DNA of 64,000 nucleotides from Blasia pusilla (GCA_050084515.1 CM114272.1:36394001-36458000), one strand, 5' to 3'. Numbered from the stretch's first letter, positions 44,601 through 56,230 are shown. Numbers and translations: made by a program. Notes: a model not told the origin generated them from the letters alone.

Positions 44601-44658
44601 TTTTTTTACAAAATCGAGAGAAGGGGGGTTCATGGTTGTCATATCTACTTCAATCTAT

Positions 44659-44691
44659 ACCGTCCGATCATTTTTATCCGGATCGGACGGT
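44659..44691. repeat. Perfect 11-base inverted repeat
   Basis: ACCGTCCGATC and GATCGGACGGT face each other across 11 bases. Confidence 0.85.
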
Positions 44692-44720
44692 CCAAATTCA
44701 CCAAGAGAAGGCTGTCCGCA

Positions 44721-44880
44721 CCATCGTTAGATCTAGGGCAGCCAGATTGGACGGAGTCGCCCGCCCTATCCATCGTTAGATGCAGGGCATCAAAATCGGA
44801 CCAACCGATCTCGCCGAGAAGATCCCGCATTGGAGCCATTCGATTTAGGGCATCAAGATCGACAGGTCCGATCTTGCTAT
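44721..44880. repeat. Short imperfect tandem repeats
   Basis: CCATCGTTAGATCTAGGGCA (44721), CCATCGTTAGATGCAGGGCA (44770) and CCATTCGATTTAGGGCATCA (44836) begin three related units spaced 49 and 66 bases apart, each followed by a GATCGGA-like word. Confidence 0.65.
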
Positions 44881-44910
44881 GGCCTTAATGGCCCTTCCTC
44901 CATTGTCTCC

Positions 44911-45205
44911 ACTTGGAACGGCCAATAAGGGGGTCAGGGCAGACCTCGCTCGATCATTTGTGCTCTCTCTCACAGAGTGCTCCTGAGCTCTCTCTCACTC
45001 CTTGCTCGCGGAGCGCTCTCACTCGCTCCTTGGTTGCTCCTCGCTCTCTCTAGGTCGCTTCTAGTCTCTTAAAGACATCTTGCACTTTCTCTCACGGATC
45101 CTTCGTCATCGGCACTTGGAACGACAAATGAGGTGGTCAGGATAGACCTCCCCCTGGCCATTTGTGCTCACTCTCGATCGCTCCTATGCTCTCTCTTGAG
45201 TATCC
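44911..45205. repeat. 203-base offset duplication in pyrimidine-rich DNA
   Basis: ACTTGGAACGGCCAATAAGG ... GTCAGGGCAGACCTC ... CATTTGTGCTC at 44911 is repeated at 45114 as ACTTGGAACGACAAATGAGG ... GTCAGGATAGACCTC ... CATTTGTGCTC. The DNA between is rich in CTCTCTC and GCTCTC words. Confidence 0.7.
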
Positions 45206-45209
45206 TGCG

Positions 45210-46090
45210 CTTTCTCTTGGCCCTCTCTCCGTGGCTTTTGCTCTGTCGAGGCCTCCTTGCGACCTTTGGTGTTGGTGCGAGAGCCTTACAACTTGCCCTC
45301 CTAGCCCTTACGATGCTGGAGCGCGCTCTAACCTAGAATTTTTACAATTGTCTCGTGTTTGGGGAGGGCAAATCTATTGAGATTGTTTGAGTGAACGTGT
45401 CTTTGCAGGTTGGGTAGATCTCTCGGAGAATATGCGGCTGTAATGGGGACACATTGTTGGTTTTTCAATGTTCCGATTAGGGTGGGTGCGCTCTCGATTC
45501 ATTTCAAAGGCTAGATAGGGAAGATTTCATGCAAACCGATAGACAACTTTAGATATACAACCTTATAAAGAAGCTTACATTGTTATTTTGAAGGCAACAC
45601 TCACTTTCATTGACCTCCTTTTTCTAGCCTAGGCGTCTTCTGTCTACTCCTACTTAAAACTCATAGTAGATTCATGTCAAATCTGCTTGTTGCCTTGAAT
45701 ATGCCCGTCAACTCGAATCTTCGTATCTTTAAGGCTACTGATTGGCTCTAGAATGTACTCTTCTGAGTGTACATCATGGAGTGTTTTTTCTTGGCTTAGG
45801 ATCTTCATTCAAAGGACATTTTGATTTAGGCCGTACATGATGCTCAACCAATTGGATAGGGACCTTCAAGCCTCTATCCCATTGAATCAACAATAGTACA
45901 AAACCCTCATGTGGATGACTCAAAAAAATGACTGGATGTTACTCAAACCAAGGCTATGAAACTCTGTAATTACTTAATCAGATTATAGTTACTATAATAA
46001 AAATTACTCCTAGTCATATAAGTTGTTACTGAAACCGATGGTAATCATATTTGAGTATCATTTTTGTTATTCAACAAAGTCACTAAATAC
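45210..46090. other. Intergenic DNA, no gene seen
   Basis: Mixed composition. Overlapping plus-strand frames at 45133-45380 translate the CTCTC-rich repeat and show no domain. Nothing else is supportable. Confidence 0.5.
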
Positions 46091-46099
46091 GACTTCACC

Positions 46100-46245
46100 T
46101 AGTCATTGTTTGTGACTAGATGAGTCATAAAGAATGACTAAACGAGTCATAAAGATTGACTTGGAATGACTACTGTGAGTGATAAATAATGGCTCGATGC
46201 GTCGCAAAAGAATGATTATGAGTCATTAAAATGACTTGTCCATGT
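46100..46245. repeat. Cluster of TGAGTCA / TGACT words
   Basis: GATGAGTCATAAAGAATGAC and ACGAGTCATAAAGATTGACT are adjacent imperfect 22-25-base units. AGTCATT, TGACTAC and TATGAGTCATTAAAATGAC follow. TGAGTCA is the GCN4/AP-1-like bZIP core and TGAC the W-box core, but a simple decayed repeat explains it equally well. Confidence 0.5.
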
Positions 46246-46619
46246 CATTCTACAATCCTATCATACAACTGAAACAATATACAAAACATTTATGCAAGTG
46301 ACATAAACAACTATAGCCAATCATTCATATATGAGATGGTTGATTTATTGTTGATAGAATCATATACATTATATTTGCATTTAGAGTCCATTTTGTATCT
46401 ATGAAAACCATACATATGAATTACTCCTTCCAAACTTCTATTCAACTTGATGGTTTCCTTCTCCTACATACCCTCTTATTACTACTTCTCTTATATCCAA
46501 CAAAGGAGAAGCCATTCTACCATAACTACATTCCTAGAGCTACCAGGATCATGTGAAATCATACAGGGACATTAATGTTGTATCTACCCACACTTGTTGT
46601 AGCATCTTATCAGTTTTCA

Positions 46620-47060
46620 CATTCAGAAATGCTTGTCTATTGAAATCCACAAGTACCAAATGCTTTTTACATCCAAGTGAGTACAAAATGCCACTCTCAT
46701 AGACTCAAAAAATTGAGATATGAATTTACAAGTACATCTAAAATGCCACACTCAAAATTGAAACACAAAGATCAGGTCCTCTACTTTTGAGTTCAAAACC
46801 TCCCTTTGACCATCTATACTACTACAAACCCCCCTCTCATTGTCTCAAAATAAAGACTTGAATTTATAAGTACATGGAAATGGCAAGACTCAAAACTGAA
46901 ACTCATAGGGAAGGTTTCTCTACTAGTGAGTACAAAAACCTCCTTATGAATGACTAAATATCCTAAACCCCTCCTCCTAAATAGATCAAAATTAAGACTA
47001 GAATTTACAATTACATTTGAATGGCCACACTCAAAACAACTAAACACAAAGGGAAGGTGC
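46620..47060. repeat. Tandem repeat, unit about 140 bases, three copies
   Basis: TGAATTTACAAGTACAT (46721), TGAATTTATAAGTACAT (46859) and AGAATTTACAATTACAT (47000) mark successive units. Each continues with an AATGGC/CCA-ACTCAAAAC-GAAAC word and a CCTCCTTATGA-like or CCTCCCTTTGA stretch. A partial fourth unit lies left of 46690. Confidence 0.75.
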
Positions 47061-48055
47061 CACTACTTTTGAGAAGGCATAAGAAGATGAGATGGCCATA
47101 ACACTACACTATCAAGGGCATCTCCAACATAAGTTTACGGTGGATCGTCAGCCTTATTTGGAAATGGAAAAATGCATCTTCTCTTATAGACCTTGGTCAA
47201 ATGGACAACACAATGCCCATTTGGAATCTCACGTCCATGGAAAGTAGAACAAGCAACATGCAATTTTCCATAACCTACAACCAGTGAGGGATTCTCATGT
47301 GTCATCAACTATTGGAATGAAGGCACCACAAATTTGAGCCTTGGCTTGGTAGCCTCTCGGGTCATCTTCCTAAGTGTTGATTTTCTCACTACTGTTGGCT
47401 TTTGCAGAAGATCCACATTATCCAACTCCATTGATCCACCATTTCCCACCATTCCTACACTTTGTCATTCTCCTCTAAAAATTTTGTGGCCTTCAAATTG
47501 CATCTCCGCAGTGTCCTACCTTGGCGTTTTCCTAGAATGATTGGGGCCTCATTTGTGCTCTCTACAATCAAAATTAAGAAGATATTAACCACCCTTTGAA
47601 ATAGATCATGATTCTTCATTCATATAAAAGTATAGTGCACAACAACACTCTCAACTCACATACTTGAACAAATTGGTTCACTTGCAATGACAGTAGCATC
47701 TTTTGTTGCTCCTTTTCTATTTGGACCAATTGGTATAATTCGTGCAACTACATCTAGTCCACTTAATGTATGAATAGCCTTAGCAACATGTGGGAAGAAT
47801 TGGAAACAAGAGCACAATAGTGACTAGCTTTGAAGACGGTGAACTCTTTGGATTTGGAGATTGTCCAATGATTGGATGAGGAGAGGATACACTCAATGTT
47901 ATAGTCAATGGTGCAAGAATAGGATTAGGGTCTAGTTCAATAACTCCATAAGGAGGTAATAAAACTCTTGGATTTGGAGATCTCTCCCTGGAACCCCCTA
48001 TATCCTCATGGTCTCTTCTCAAGCTCGTGGAAATGAATTCCATCAACTTTGTCAA
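47061..48055. other. Intergenic DNA, no gene assigned
   Basis: A 91-codon minus-strand frame (47780-48055, proline/serine-rich, LPPYGVIELDPNPILAP) may be the downstream end of the coding relic at 48.06-48.65 kb, but it has no recognisable domain. Confidence 0.35.
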
Positions 48056-48650
48056 GTTCCCTTCTTGATTGGAAATAGCAGTCTATATGTACAACCTTCC
48101 CATCCTCTTCAGACCACTCACACATCATTTTCCTGAAGTTTGATAGTAAAAAACCATTATTATCACGGTTCATCGTAGGTCTGGCCCCACGCTAATCTGG
48201 TTACACCCTGTTCCCTTTCATGAGTAAGATAAGACTAGATATGTTACCATAGTCCAATCTTTAGATATCAGTTAGCTCTCCTATATATCTTATTTCCATC
48301 CATCCCCTAACTTTGTCATTGCTCATTTGCTCGAATATAAATATCAACCCTGAATCATATGTGACAAAATGACTATCACTTTGATCTAATAGACGAAAGT
48401 GGTTTCCATATGCTTCTATTATCTTCCATTCTCTTGTAAGCTAAGATGGACATTCGAGGTGGAGCAGAAAGAAGGTAGACATATCGATCCATATCTGGGT
48501 GGACTGTAGTCTAAGAATGCTCTCGCATTGCCGCTCGAATCCATTCTGAGAATAATGGAAAGTCTCATGCACGATCCACAATATATGCACTTTTCTCAAT
48601 ATCATAGTTCATGTAAAGGTAATACCATTATTGGCCAAGTGAGATATGGT
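48056..48650 (-). pseudogene. Unidentified coding relic, about 190 codons
   Basis: On the minus strand one frame stays protein-like from about 48650 to 48000 with only a few stops. Segments include NYDIEKSAYIVDRA, DFPLFSEWIRAAMREHS, TVHPDMDRYVYLLSAPPRMS, REWKIIEAYGNHFRLLDQSD, SHFVTYDSGLIFIFEQMSND, KVRGWMEIRYIGELTDI, LDYGNISSLILLMKGN, RPTMNRDNNGFLLSNFRKMM and CYFQSRRELDKVDGIHFHEL. One frame change may lie near 48470. I do not recognise the family. The order of motifs and the lack of transposase signatures leave host gene, captured gene or element-specific protein open. Confidence 0.6.
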
Positions 48651-50780
48651 GAGCCTTCACATCAAAACAAGATAAATACTTGGATAAATGCAACATGAGG
48701 AAGGATCAATTAAGGGAAGGTTTACTCACTGCCGCCATGGTTGCATTACAATAGTGTTTTGCAAGACTTATTCATGAGCCATCTACCAAATATATCTTGG
48801 CAACTGCAATGGGAAACCTTTTCCTTGAAGAACTTCACCTATTCCTTCTTCTTCTTCCTTAACCTTCCATCATACTCACCCCACATCAACCAATCGTAGG
48901 GAAGGATGAGGCACTACACACACTCTACGTGGATTTCACGTTGCCACATTTGGATCTATAGTTCCAATTGGACAAATAACCTAGAGGTTCACACTTTTTT
49001 CGAGTGAAGCTCGCGATTGGATCTTAATGTCCTATTCGGATCTTAAGATCCAATTGTGGCGCAACCATCATGCACAAATGCTTGATTTGGAACTATGGTT
49101 CTAGCTAGATATCTTTTCCATGGGGCCCATGCACGTACGATAGCCCAATTAGAACTCAAGTTCTCAATGAATTTCAATCGGATCTTAAGATCCCATATAG
49201 TAGAACCTAAGCTATCTCTACCGGACATGGGAAGGGCAATGTTAGCGATTTTGTGAATGTAAACTGGCCAAATTCAGTTGGAATCGGATCTTTAGATCTG
49301 ATTCAACTCTGGAGCTTTTCTAAGAAATCTTGTGTAGGGTTACATATATCCGACGTGATTGGGTTGGTTGGATAGAATTTGTACTTGTGACTATGGTCAA
49401 ATTGGAGTCTAATGCCTATTCCTTTAAAAATCTATTCCAAAATAAAATAGATTGGAAATCACAAGTTATGGAGTTTTCATCACACTTACACAATTATTTG
49501 AATGGTGACTCGACTCTATATCAGGACGATGTGCTTATTGAGCCACGATGATGAAGTAAGAATAGAAGTCAAAAATTGATTTGTCAAATTAGCGGAGGTC
49601 CCTGTACGTGAGAGAGGAAATTTTTGTGGGTAGAGACCCTAAGTGGAATTGATTTGGAAAGGATAGATGGTCCAGAAGAGGAAAAAATAGATGATTTATG
49701 TGTAGAGGCCTTCAAGAGGTTAAATCCATAAGCTTACGATATGCGGCCGCCTGACGTCTCTATCATTAAAATTATGGTTAGGTGGTATAGCGCCGTTATG
49801 GATTGAAGAGAACGAACGAGGAGGGACAGAGGACATTGGGATACTAGGCTCCCGAGTTAGGTTGATAGAGGAATGAGGAGAAAAATATTCTAATGGAATG
49901 AGCGAGGATTATATAGGATTCCAACTAGAGTGAGTTTGAGGTGATCGATCCGTGCCCTTTCGTCAATCTTAGCAATTGGTTTTCATAATTGATTGAGGAG
50001 TGGATCGGGTGATTTCAACATATATGGTTTGATCTGATGTGCAATATCTTCTCCTGACACGGATCACTAATCTGTAACGTCCAAATTTGAAATTTTAAAT
50101 CGATGCGAGTACTAGTTTAAGTAACATAGGTTTTGATGTCACGAGCGATATCTACTCTTGACACGGATCCTTAAATCTGTGACGTCCAAATTTAAATTTT
50201 CAAATCAATGCAAGTATTAGGTTAAGTAACGTAGGTATGCTGTGATTGATCTAATCTGGACTGCTAATCGAACATCAAGTCTAGGATGAATGATAAGTAT
50301 AAGTAGCAACGTTTTCCTGGGTCATTTGTTGCTATCGATCACTCTGCATCGGAGTTGCAAAGCGCTTGCTCTAAAAGTGAGGGAAGAATGTGATCTCCCG
50401 GTTGTTGATCGTTTGTAGGTCGACACGAAAATATAATCTTGAGGCATTTTTTTCTTCTCCTTCAGAATGCAACACTTGTATTGTTGTCAATATGGTCTAC
50501 GGTGGAGTTCAATAGGAGTTTGTTTTTATATCAATTGCGGCAGGATAGAAAACGCCTTTATGGGGTTTTCAGATATTATGACTTGTGACCCTAAAGGAAA
50601 ATTGCTTGTCAAGAATAAGGACAACGCCGTCTCCGCTAGGATTTTTTCAATGTGTATTCGGCACGCAACGCGTCTGATGCATCTACATAGTATCATTATA
50701 TTCGTAAAGGGAATATAAGGAGGTACTAAAACACCGGTTGCTCAAGTCATATAAATGATTTGAAAATCCATTGTGCTTGT
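48651..50780. other. Intergenic DNA with GGATCTTAAGATCC-like palindromes
   Basis: No gene supported. Between 48.95 and 49.31 kb are several related palindromes or near-palindromes: CGGATCTTAAGATCC (49036), CGGATCTTAAGATCC (49180) and CGGATCTTTAGATCTG (49286), alongside GGATCTATAGTTCCAATTGG (48953), a word shared with the tandem array at 50.84-52.5 kb. The frame at 50467-50718 is unassigned. Two copies of a CACGGATC-TAATCTGTAACGTCC-like stretch lie at about 50056 and 50160. Confidence 0.45.
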
Positions 50781-50839
50781 CAAATCAACTATACATCCAA
50801 CTAGTATCATGCTCATCCACGAGCTCATTAGAGGTCTCG

Positions 50840-52500
50840 CCAAGTTCAATTCGAATTCCATTTCCGACTAGTAAGTTGTAAATTCTCGTTCTCATTTCTA
50901 ACACTAGAGGGAGCAATTCCAACGATTTGATTTGGAAACTACAGTTCCGTATGTCCTCATTTAGGGATCCGTTTTTGTTTCTAGGACCATCACCTAAGTT
51001 CCAATTGATCCTCCTTTTCAATTCAAGAATTAGATCTATAGTTTTGTTGGTGAGGTAGTTGAGAAAGAGGCTAACGATTTGATTTGGGATCTACAGTTCC
51101 GAATGCCCTCATTTAGGGCTCAGTTCTCATCTCTCAAACCAAAACCTCAGTTCCGATTGATCGTCCTTCTCATTTCAAGAATTGGATCTACAGTTCCGTT
51201 GGTGAGGTAGCCAAGAAATCAGAAATTTGATTTGGGATCTTTAATTCTGAATGCCCACGTTTAGGGCTCCGTTCTTGTGCTAGGAACCAGAACCTGAGTT
51301 CCGATTGATCCTCCTTTTCATTTTGAGAACTAGATCGATAGTTCTAATAAGGAGGAAGCCAGGAAGGAGGCCCGCGATCTCATTTAGGAACTAAAATTTT
51401 GAATGCCCGCGTTTGGGCTCAGTTATTGTCCATGGAATCAAAACCTTGTTTCGACTCATCCTCCTTCTCATTTTGAGAATTGGACCTATAGTTCCGATTG
51501 TCAGGTAGCCGACAAAGAGGCCAACGACTTGATTTAGGATCTAGAGTTCTAAATGCCATTGTTTAGGGATCTATTCTAGTCTCTTAAACCAGAACTTGAG
51601 TTCCGATTGATCCTCCTTTTCATTTCAAGAATTGGATCTATAGTTATGATAGTGAGGAAGCAAGGAAGGAGGCCCGCGATCTCATTTGGGAATTACAGTT
51701 CCAAATGCTCCGGTTTGGGCTCAGTTCTTATCTGTGGAACCGGAACCTGAGTTTTGATTGATCCTCCTTCTCCTTTGGAAACTAGATCTATAGTTCTGAT
51801 GTTGAGGACGCTAAGAAAGAGGCTCACAATCCCATTTGAGAACTACAGCTCCAAACGTCCCCGTTCGGGCTCAGATCTTGTCTTTGGACCGTAACTTGAG
51901 TTTGGATTGATCCTCCTTCTCATTTTGAGAACTAGATCTATAGTTCCAATGGTGAGGTAGCAGGCAAAGAGGCCACCGATTTGATTTGGGAAATCTAGTT
52001 TTGAAAGCCTCCGTGTAGAGATGTGTTCTCGTCTCTGAAACTAGAACCTAAGTTCTGATTGATACTCATTCTCATTTCAAGAACTGGATCTAGAGTTTTG
52101 ATGGTGAGGAAGCCAAGAAAGAGGTTGGCGATCTCATTTGGGAACTTGAGTTCTGATTGATCCTCCTTGTTATTTTGAAAAGTAGATCTATAGCTCCGAT
52201 GGTAAGGTAGCCGAGAAAGAGTCCCACAATATCATTTGGGAACTACAATCCTGATCTTGACTTTTGAGGCTGAGGAAGCCAAGAAAGAGCTTAGAGGAAT
52301 ACTCGCTGTTGAGATCTTGAGTCAAATTTTTATTTTTGGATTCAAGGCTATCAAACTGGTCGTAGATCCATACTTCCGATGCAATTGGATGTATATTTTT
52401 TATTGCAAGGCAACAGATGTCATTTAGAGTTGGATTCCTGAGTGCCCTTTGTGAAGGTATTTTGGTCAACCTATCATTTCTATAACTACTTAGCATGTCA
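50840..52500. repeat. Tandem array, unit about 150 bases, about ten copies
   Basis: The word TTCCGATTGATCCTCCTTTT or a close variant starts units at about 51001, 51155, 51297, 51449, 51600, 51751, 51899 and 52052, spacing 142-154 bases, with looser copies before and after. Each unit also has GAACTAGATCTATAGTTC, GTGAGGTAGCC-AGAAAGAGG, TTTGATTTGGGA-CTACAGTTCC and TTTAGGGCTC-GTTCT. There is no conserved open reading frame. It is a diverged minisatellite or satellite block. Confidence 0.85.
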
Positions 52501-52686
52501 AAGTTTAGGGTTTAGGGTTTGCAACTAGACTTTTGATTGACACTCGTTCTCATTTCTTGTTGGATTCAACTCTTATTTCTGATAGTACATCTACATCTAT
52601 GTATATTTTTGAATGGAAAGCGGGAGATGTCATTCAAATCTTGGATTTCTTTGGTACTCTTGACCGAGGTTGGCTTGTTCTTTTGG

Positions 52687-52915
52687 AACTAGAGTTCCAA
52701 TTTCTTATTAGGTTGGAATGAGTTTGTATTTTTGGAACTGGATCTATAGTATTAATTCTTATGTAGTCCCTATAGAGGCCAACGATGTCATTGGGAACTA
52801 GAGTTCCAATTGCTAATTTGGTTGGAATGAGTTTTCATTTTTGGAACTGAACCTATAGTATTAATTCTTATGTAGTCCTTGTAGAGGCCAGCGATGTCAT
52901 TAGGAACTTTAGAAT
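52687..52915. repeat. Second tandem repeat, unit 109 bases
   Basis: AACTAGAGTTCCAATTTCTT at 52687 and AACTAGAGTTCCAATTGCTA at 52796 start two near-identical units, each with GGTTGGAATGAGTTT, TATAGTATTAATTCTTATGT and GAGGCCA-CGATGTCATT. A third starts at 52905 and decays. The opening word is related to the 150-base array next to it. Confidence 0.8.
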
Positions 52916-53119
52916 GTTTGACTGATTTGAGTGAGGTTATCACACTGAAATTATGGCGTTGAGGCCTGCAACCGCCTTAATGAGTTTAAGTTCTGAATAC
53001 GCTTAGCAACTAGCCAACCATGGTTTTCAGGAGTCAAGTCACTGGTCTATTTATCTACTTTGTGCATAGTGTAAACCTCTCTCCTTTAGTCCCATCTTAC
53101 TAAAGTAGAGAAATGAAGG

Positions 53120-54157
53120 TGTCGTGCGCATACTCTCCTTGAACGTTAATCTTTGTTGTTGCGGAAGCGTGCGTTCAGTAGGTCACGCTCTCAACGTTGA
53201 TCTACATCCAAACACACACTCTGGTTAGTTGGGTCTTGGATCAATCAACGGGCTAACTTTTGGAGTTCTTGTCTCGGTCTCTCATCAAGCTCAACCTTCC
53301 TAGTTTCGCGGTTAACAACTCAGGCAAGTCTCGAAAGACTTGGGACCGACTTTCTGGTTGGTTTAGGAACGTCAAATGACATTTCGTGCCTAGCGGTTCC
53401 AACTGTCCGATGGATATCCAATGAGTCCCTAACCGAGACTCACACAAAATGAATCATAGGTCGGAATCCAAGCGTGGTGTACAAAGTCCACTCCCTTGGA
53501 TTAGGTTTGGGTTTGGGTTTCGAGTTCCAACGCCAAACTCCCGTTCCATCCCGTGCCCTTGAGACGCCGTTTGGTGCTCATAGTGGGAATTCGTGTTCCA
53601 AGACTTTTTGGAGAGACTCCTCCCTTACAAGTACTTGTAGAGATCTACGGGGTCCCCCTAACTTTAGGGAAGGACAGCGAGGCCCCTCAAAGTGGCCCTC
53701 AGCCCGATTGCTCTCAGAGTTGTTTTCGGCCAATATCTTAGCTTCTACTAATGTATTTTCTGAGATCTTTGGTGCGTTGGAAGCATCACAAGATAAGCTA
53801 TCCAACGCGCCCTTATTTGTTTCAAACTTATCTTGGAGGTAAACTTTATGTTCCGAAATAGAGTCAACTTCCCCAAACGCTAGTCGTGTTCCAAAACTGG
53901 TTCTCACTTCTTTGGCAACCAACCTTCCAAGACTCAACTCATCTCAAGTCTTTGTTCGCGGTTGGGCTAAGTTTCTTGTTTGCGACCACTAACGCATGAA
54001 ATGCACAACTCTGTTTCGCGTTTTGTCTCTAGGACTTTTCCAAGAGACCTTTCCAAAAGCCTCTCCAAAGCGCGATCATTGCATCGTGATTCCACTTGAA
54101 ATTTGATGTCCCGCTTGGCACCTATTTGGTGTTCGTTTGGTTATGAGTATCGCGACA
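53120..54157 (-). repeat. 3' LTR of the chromodomain gypsy element
   Basis: 1038 bases. It matches 59516-60546 throughout, for example GCGCACTCTCC/GCGCCTACTCTCC-like ends, CTTTGTTGTTGCGGAAGCGT, GACTTGGGAC-GACTTTCTGG, CCCGTGCCCTTGAGACGCCG and CTATCCAACGCGCCCTTATT. Confidence 0.92.
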
Positions 54158-54831
54158 CTCATCCCTCCTTAGAAGGTGGATGTCCTCATCAACGTAAACC
54201 TTTTTAATGTTAAGTTCAGGGAAGCCGATCCCTTAACACTGAATCGTATTTTGGTAGCTAACCCACAATTTCTCTTTTGGCTTAAGTCTTAGGTTATCGC
54301 CTGCAGCACTTAGATTTATTTGCTTCTCCACTTCAATCAGTCTATATCAATCCTGCAAAACCAATCTAAACTATCAAAATATGCTTACTTAGTCTATAAC
54401 CTAACACTTCACTCACTATTTGTGAGTGAAGTAGTACGAGTTGGCTAGGTAAACAACCGCCTGTTTACCTAGCTAACTCGTACCACTTTTGGGTCACTAA
54501 GTTCACTCATGCAACATGAATGAGATCATCACAGACCCCAAGATAGACTAATTTTCCCCGTCGACGTTAGGGGCGGATCCAAATGCTAGTACTTCAATAC
54601 TTGGTCCTAATCTAGATGCCTTATCCAAATACAAGCTCTCACGTCAAATACTCATTGGTTAGCCTCCTTGACTTACATCCTAACCATATGAAGAACTACT
54701 TATTGGCATGCACTACCAAACTCAAAATCACAATTACTAACATCGAATCTCCAAATCCATGCATTCTTTATTGCAACAACTAAAATTTTCTAGTTACAAC
54801 GGGTTATCGGCCCAAGCTTCCTGGTCACAAG

Positions 54832-55335
54832 TTATGTCCTTTGCTTCACCATGTAATAACTTATGTGCCTATCTTGCATCCACTTAAAGTCTTGCAATGA
54901 CTCTTGCACATGTTCAAGATCTGCCTCCGCAATCCAAGTCGCCTCTTTCACATGGTAGCCTTTCCACTTGACCAAGTACTCGTACTTGGGGGCTCTACGT
55001 CTGGAATGCAGAATGGTCTCCACCTCAAACTCTGGTTACTCATTTTTGATGACCGGTTGTGGTCTCAATACCATCCTTCGTTCCGGACGCAAATTGTCTT
55101 GAAGACACTTCTTCAATAATGACACATGGAAAGTCGGGTGAATCTTGAACTCGTTTGGCAACTCCAATGTGTACACATCCTCAAATGGCTTTGCCTTGAT
55201 CACATACGGTCCAACATACTTGGTTGACAATTTTTCGGATAATTCCTTCGGAAAAGTGAGATTCTTTACATTCAACCACACTTGTTCCCCAACTTGGAAA
55301 CTCACTTGGCACCGACTTTTGTTAGCATGCTTCAC
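54832..55335 (-). pseudogene. Integrase C-terminus and chromodomain
   Basis: The minus-strand frame 55335-55036 (FQVGEQVWLNVKNLTFPKEL, KYVGPYVIKAKPFEDVYTLE, IHPTFHVSLLKKCL) is the integrase GPY/F-type C-terminus. After one stop, the frame from 55023 (KYEYLVKWKGYHVKEATWIA, EADLEHVQESLQDF) is a chromodomain, which reads methylated histone H3 and steers integration. Aromatic cage residues (Y, W, W) appear kept. Confidence 0.88.
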
Positions 55336-55380
55336 GTACCTTAGTTGAGCCTGGGCAAGACTTCTCCTCGCTCGCTCTTG

Positions 55381-56230
55381 TCATTCCTGCATTTCCACTA
55401 ACAAACATTCCGCCGTTGCTTGACGAGTGTGTGCCGATGTAGCGTCCCTCGAAAGAGCCAAGTCAAGAGGCCCTTTTGGTTCTTTTTGATACGCCAGAAG
55501 AAACGGAGATTCTCCCATTGCAGAATGTTTGGTCAAGTTGTAACAATACTCAGCCATACTTACCAACTTTGCCCAATCTCTTTAGTATGCGCTCAAGTAA
55601 TTCCTTAAGTATTGGTTCACGACCGAGTTTACTTTTTCCGTTGCCCATCCGTTTGAGGATGGAAGGCCATACTAAAGTTGAGTTTGGTCCTGAACCTCAT
55701 GAATAGATGTTTCCAAAAGGCACTGATAAACTTTGGATCTCGATCAGACACAATACTCCGAGGCAATCCGTGAACTCGCCACCAACCATCCGCAACAGTC
55801 GAGAAGTCATGTAGGCCGTCGCAGAATCTCTCGTCGATAATAACCTCCCCAACTCGCTAAACCGATCAACTATCACAAGTATAGCGTTTTATCCCTCAGA
55901 TTCCATAAGACTCGTAATGAAATCCATGCTAATGCTTTGCAAGGGTCCCTCCGGGATCGGCAAAGGACGAAGTAAGCCTTGCTTCTTCGCATAAGAAACT
56001 CTGTTTGCCTGATAGGTCACGCAGGTCTTCACATATTGAGCAACATCTTCCTTCATGTTGGGCCAGAAGAACCTCTTGGCCAAAACAACAAGAGTGAATT
56101 TCTCCCCTTTGTGTCCTACCAAAGGTCCATCGTGACATTCCACAAACACTTTGTTCCGTAGCTTGCCTTGGCCTACATAGATTGAGGCACGGCTTGCTTA
56201 AACCTTAGCAAGCCGTGCCTCAAACTTAGA
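55381..56230 (-). pseudogene. Integrase core (chromodomain gypsy)
   Basis: Zinc-binding part: CHDGPLVGHKGEKFTLVVLA, RFFWPNMKEDVAQYVKTCVT. Core: ISMDFITSLMESEG (first D), [17 protein letters not shown], later [20 protein letters not shown]-like decayed sequence, then EYCYNLTKHSAMGESPFLLA. Frameshifts and a few stops lie between 55.56 and 55.9 kb. Confidence 0.85.

Larger units (their letters stand above)
37839..44640 (-). mobile_element. Helitron 2, decayed autonomous copy
   Basis: The plus strand at 37838 reads A then CTAGTAAGGTGCCCATGTAG, which on the minus strand is a 3' end finishing CTAG-T, close to the end at 29893. Going right (upstream for the element) are helicase (38.18-39.45 kb), linker, Rep with HUH site and the tyrosine-rich KYLYKYVYKG motif (40.6-42.7 kb), a repeated segment (42.77-43.27 kb) and N-terminal exons (43.7-44.1 kb). 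The 5' terminus was not pinned down; the purine-rich block ending near 44.6 kb is used as a limit. Stops and frameshifts make it inactive, though it is better preserved than Helitron 1. Confidence 0.78.

Noticed and set aside
45133-45380. Two overlapping plus-strand frames rich in Leu and Ser
   Set aside because: They translate a pyrimidine-rich repeated segment in several frames; no domain.
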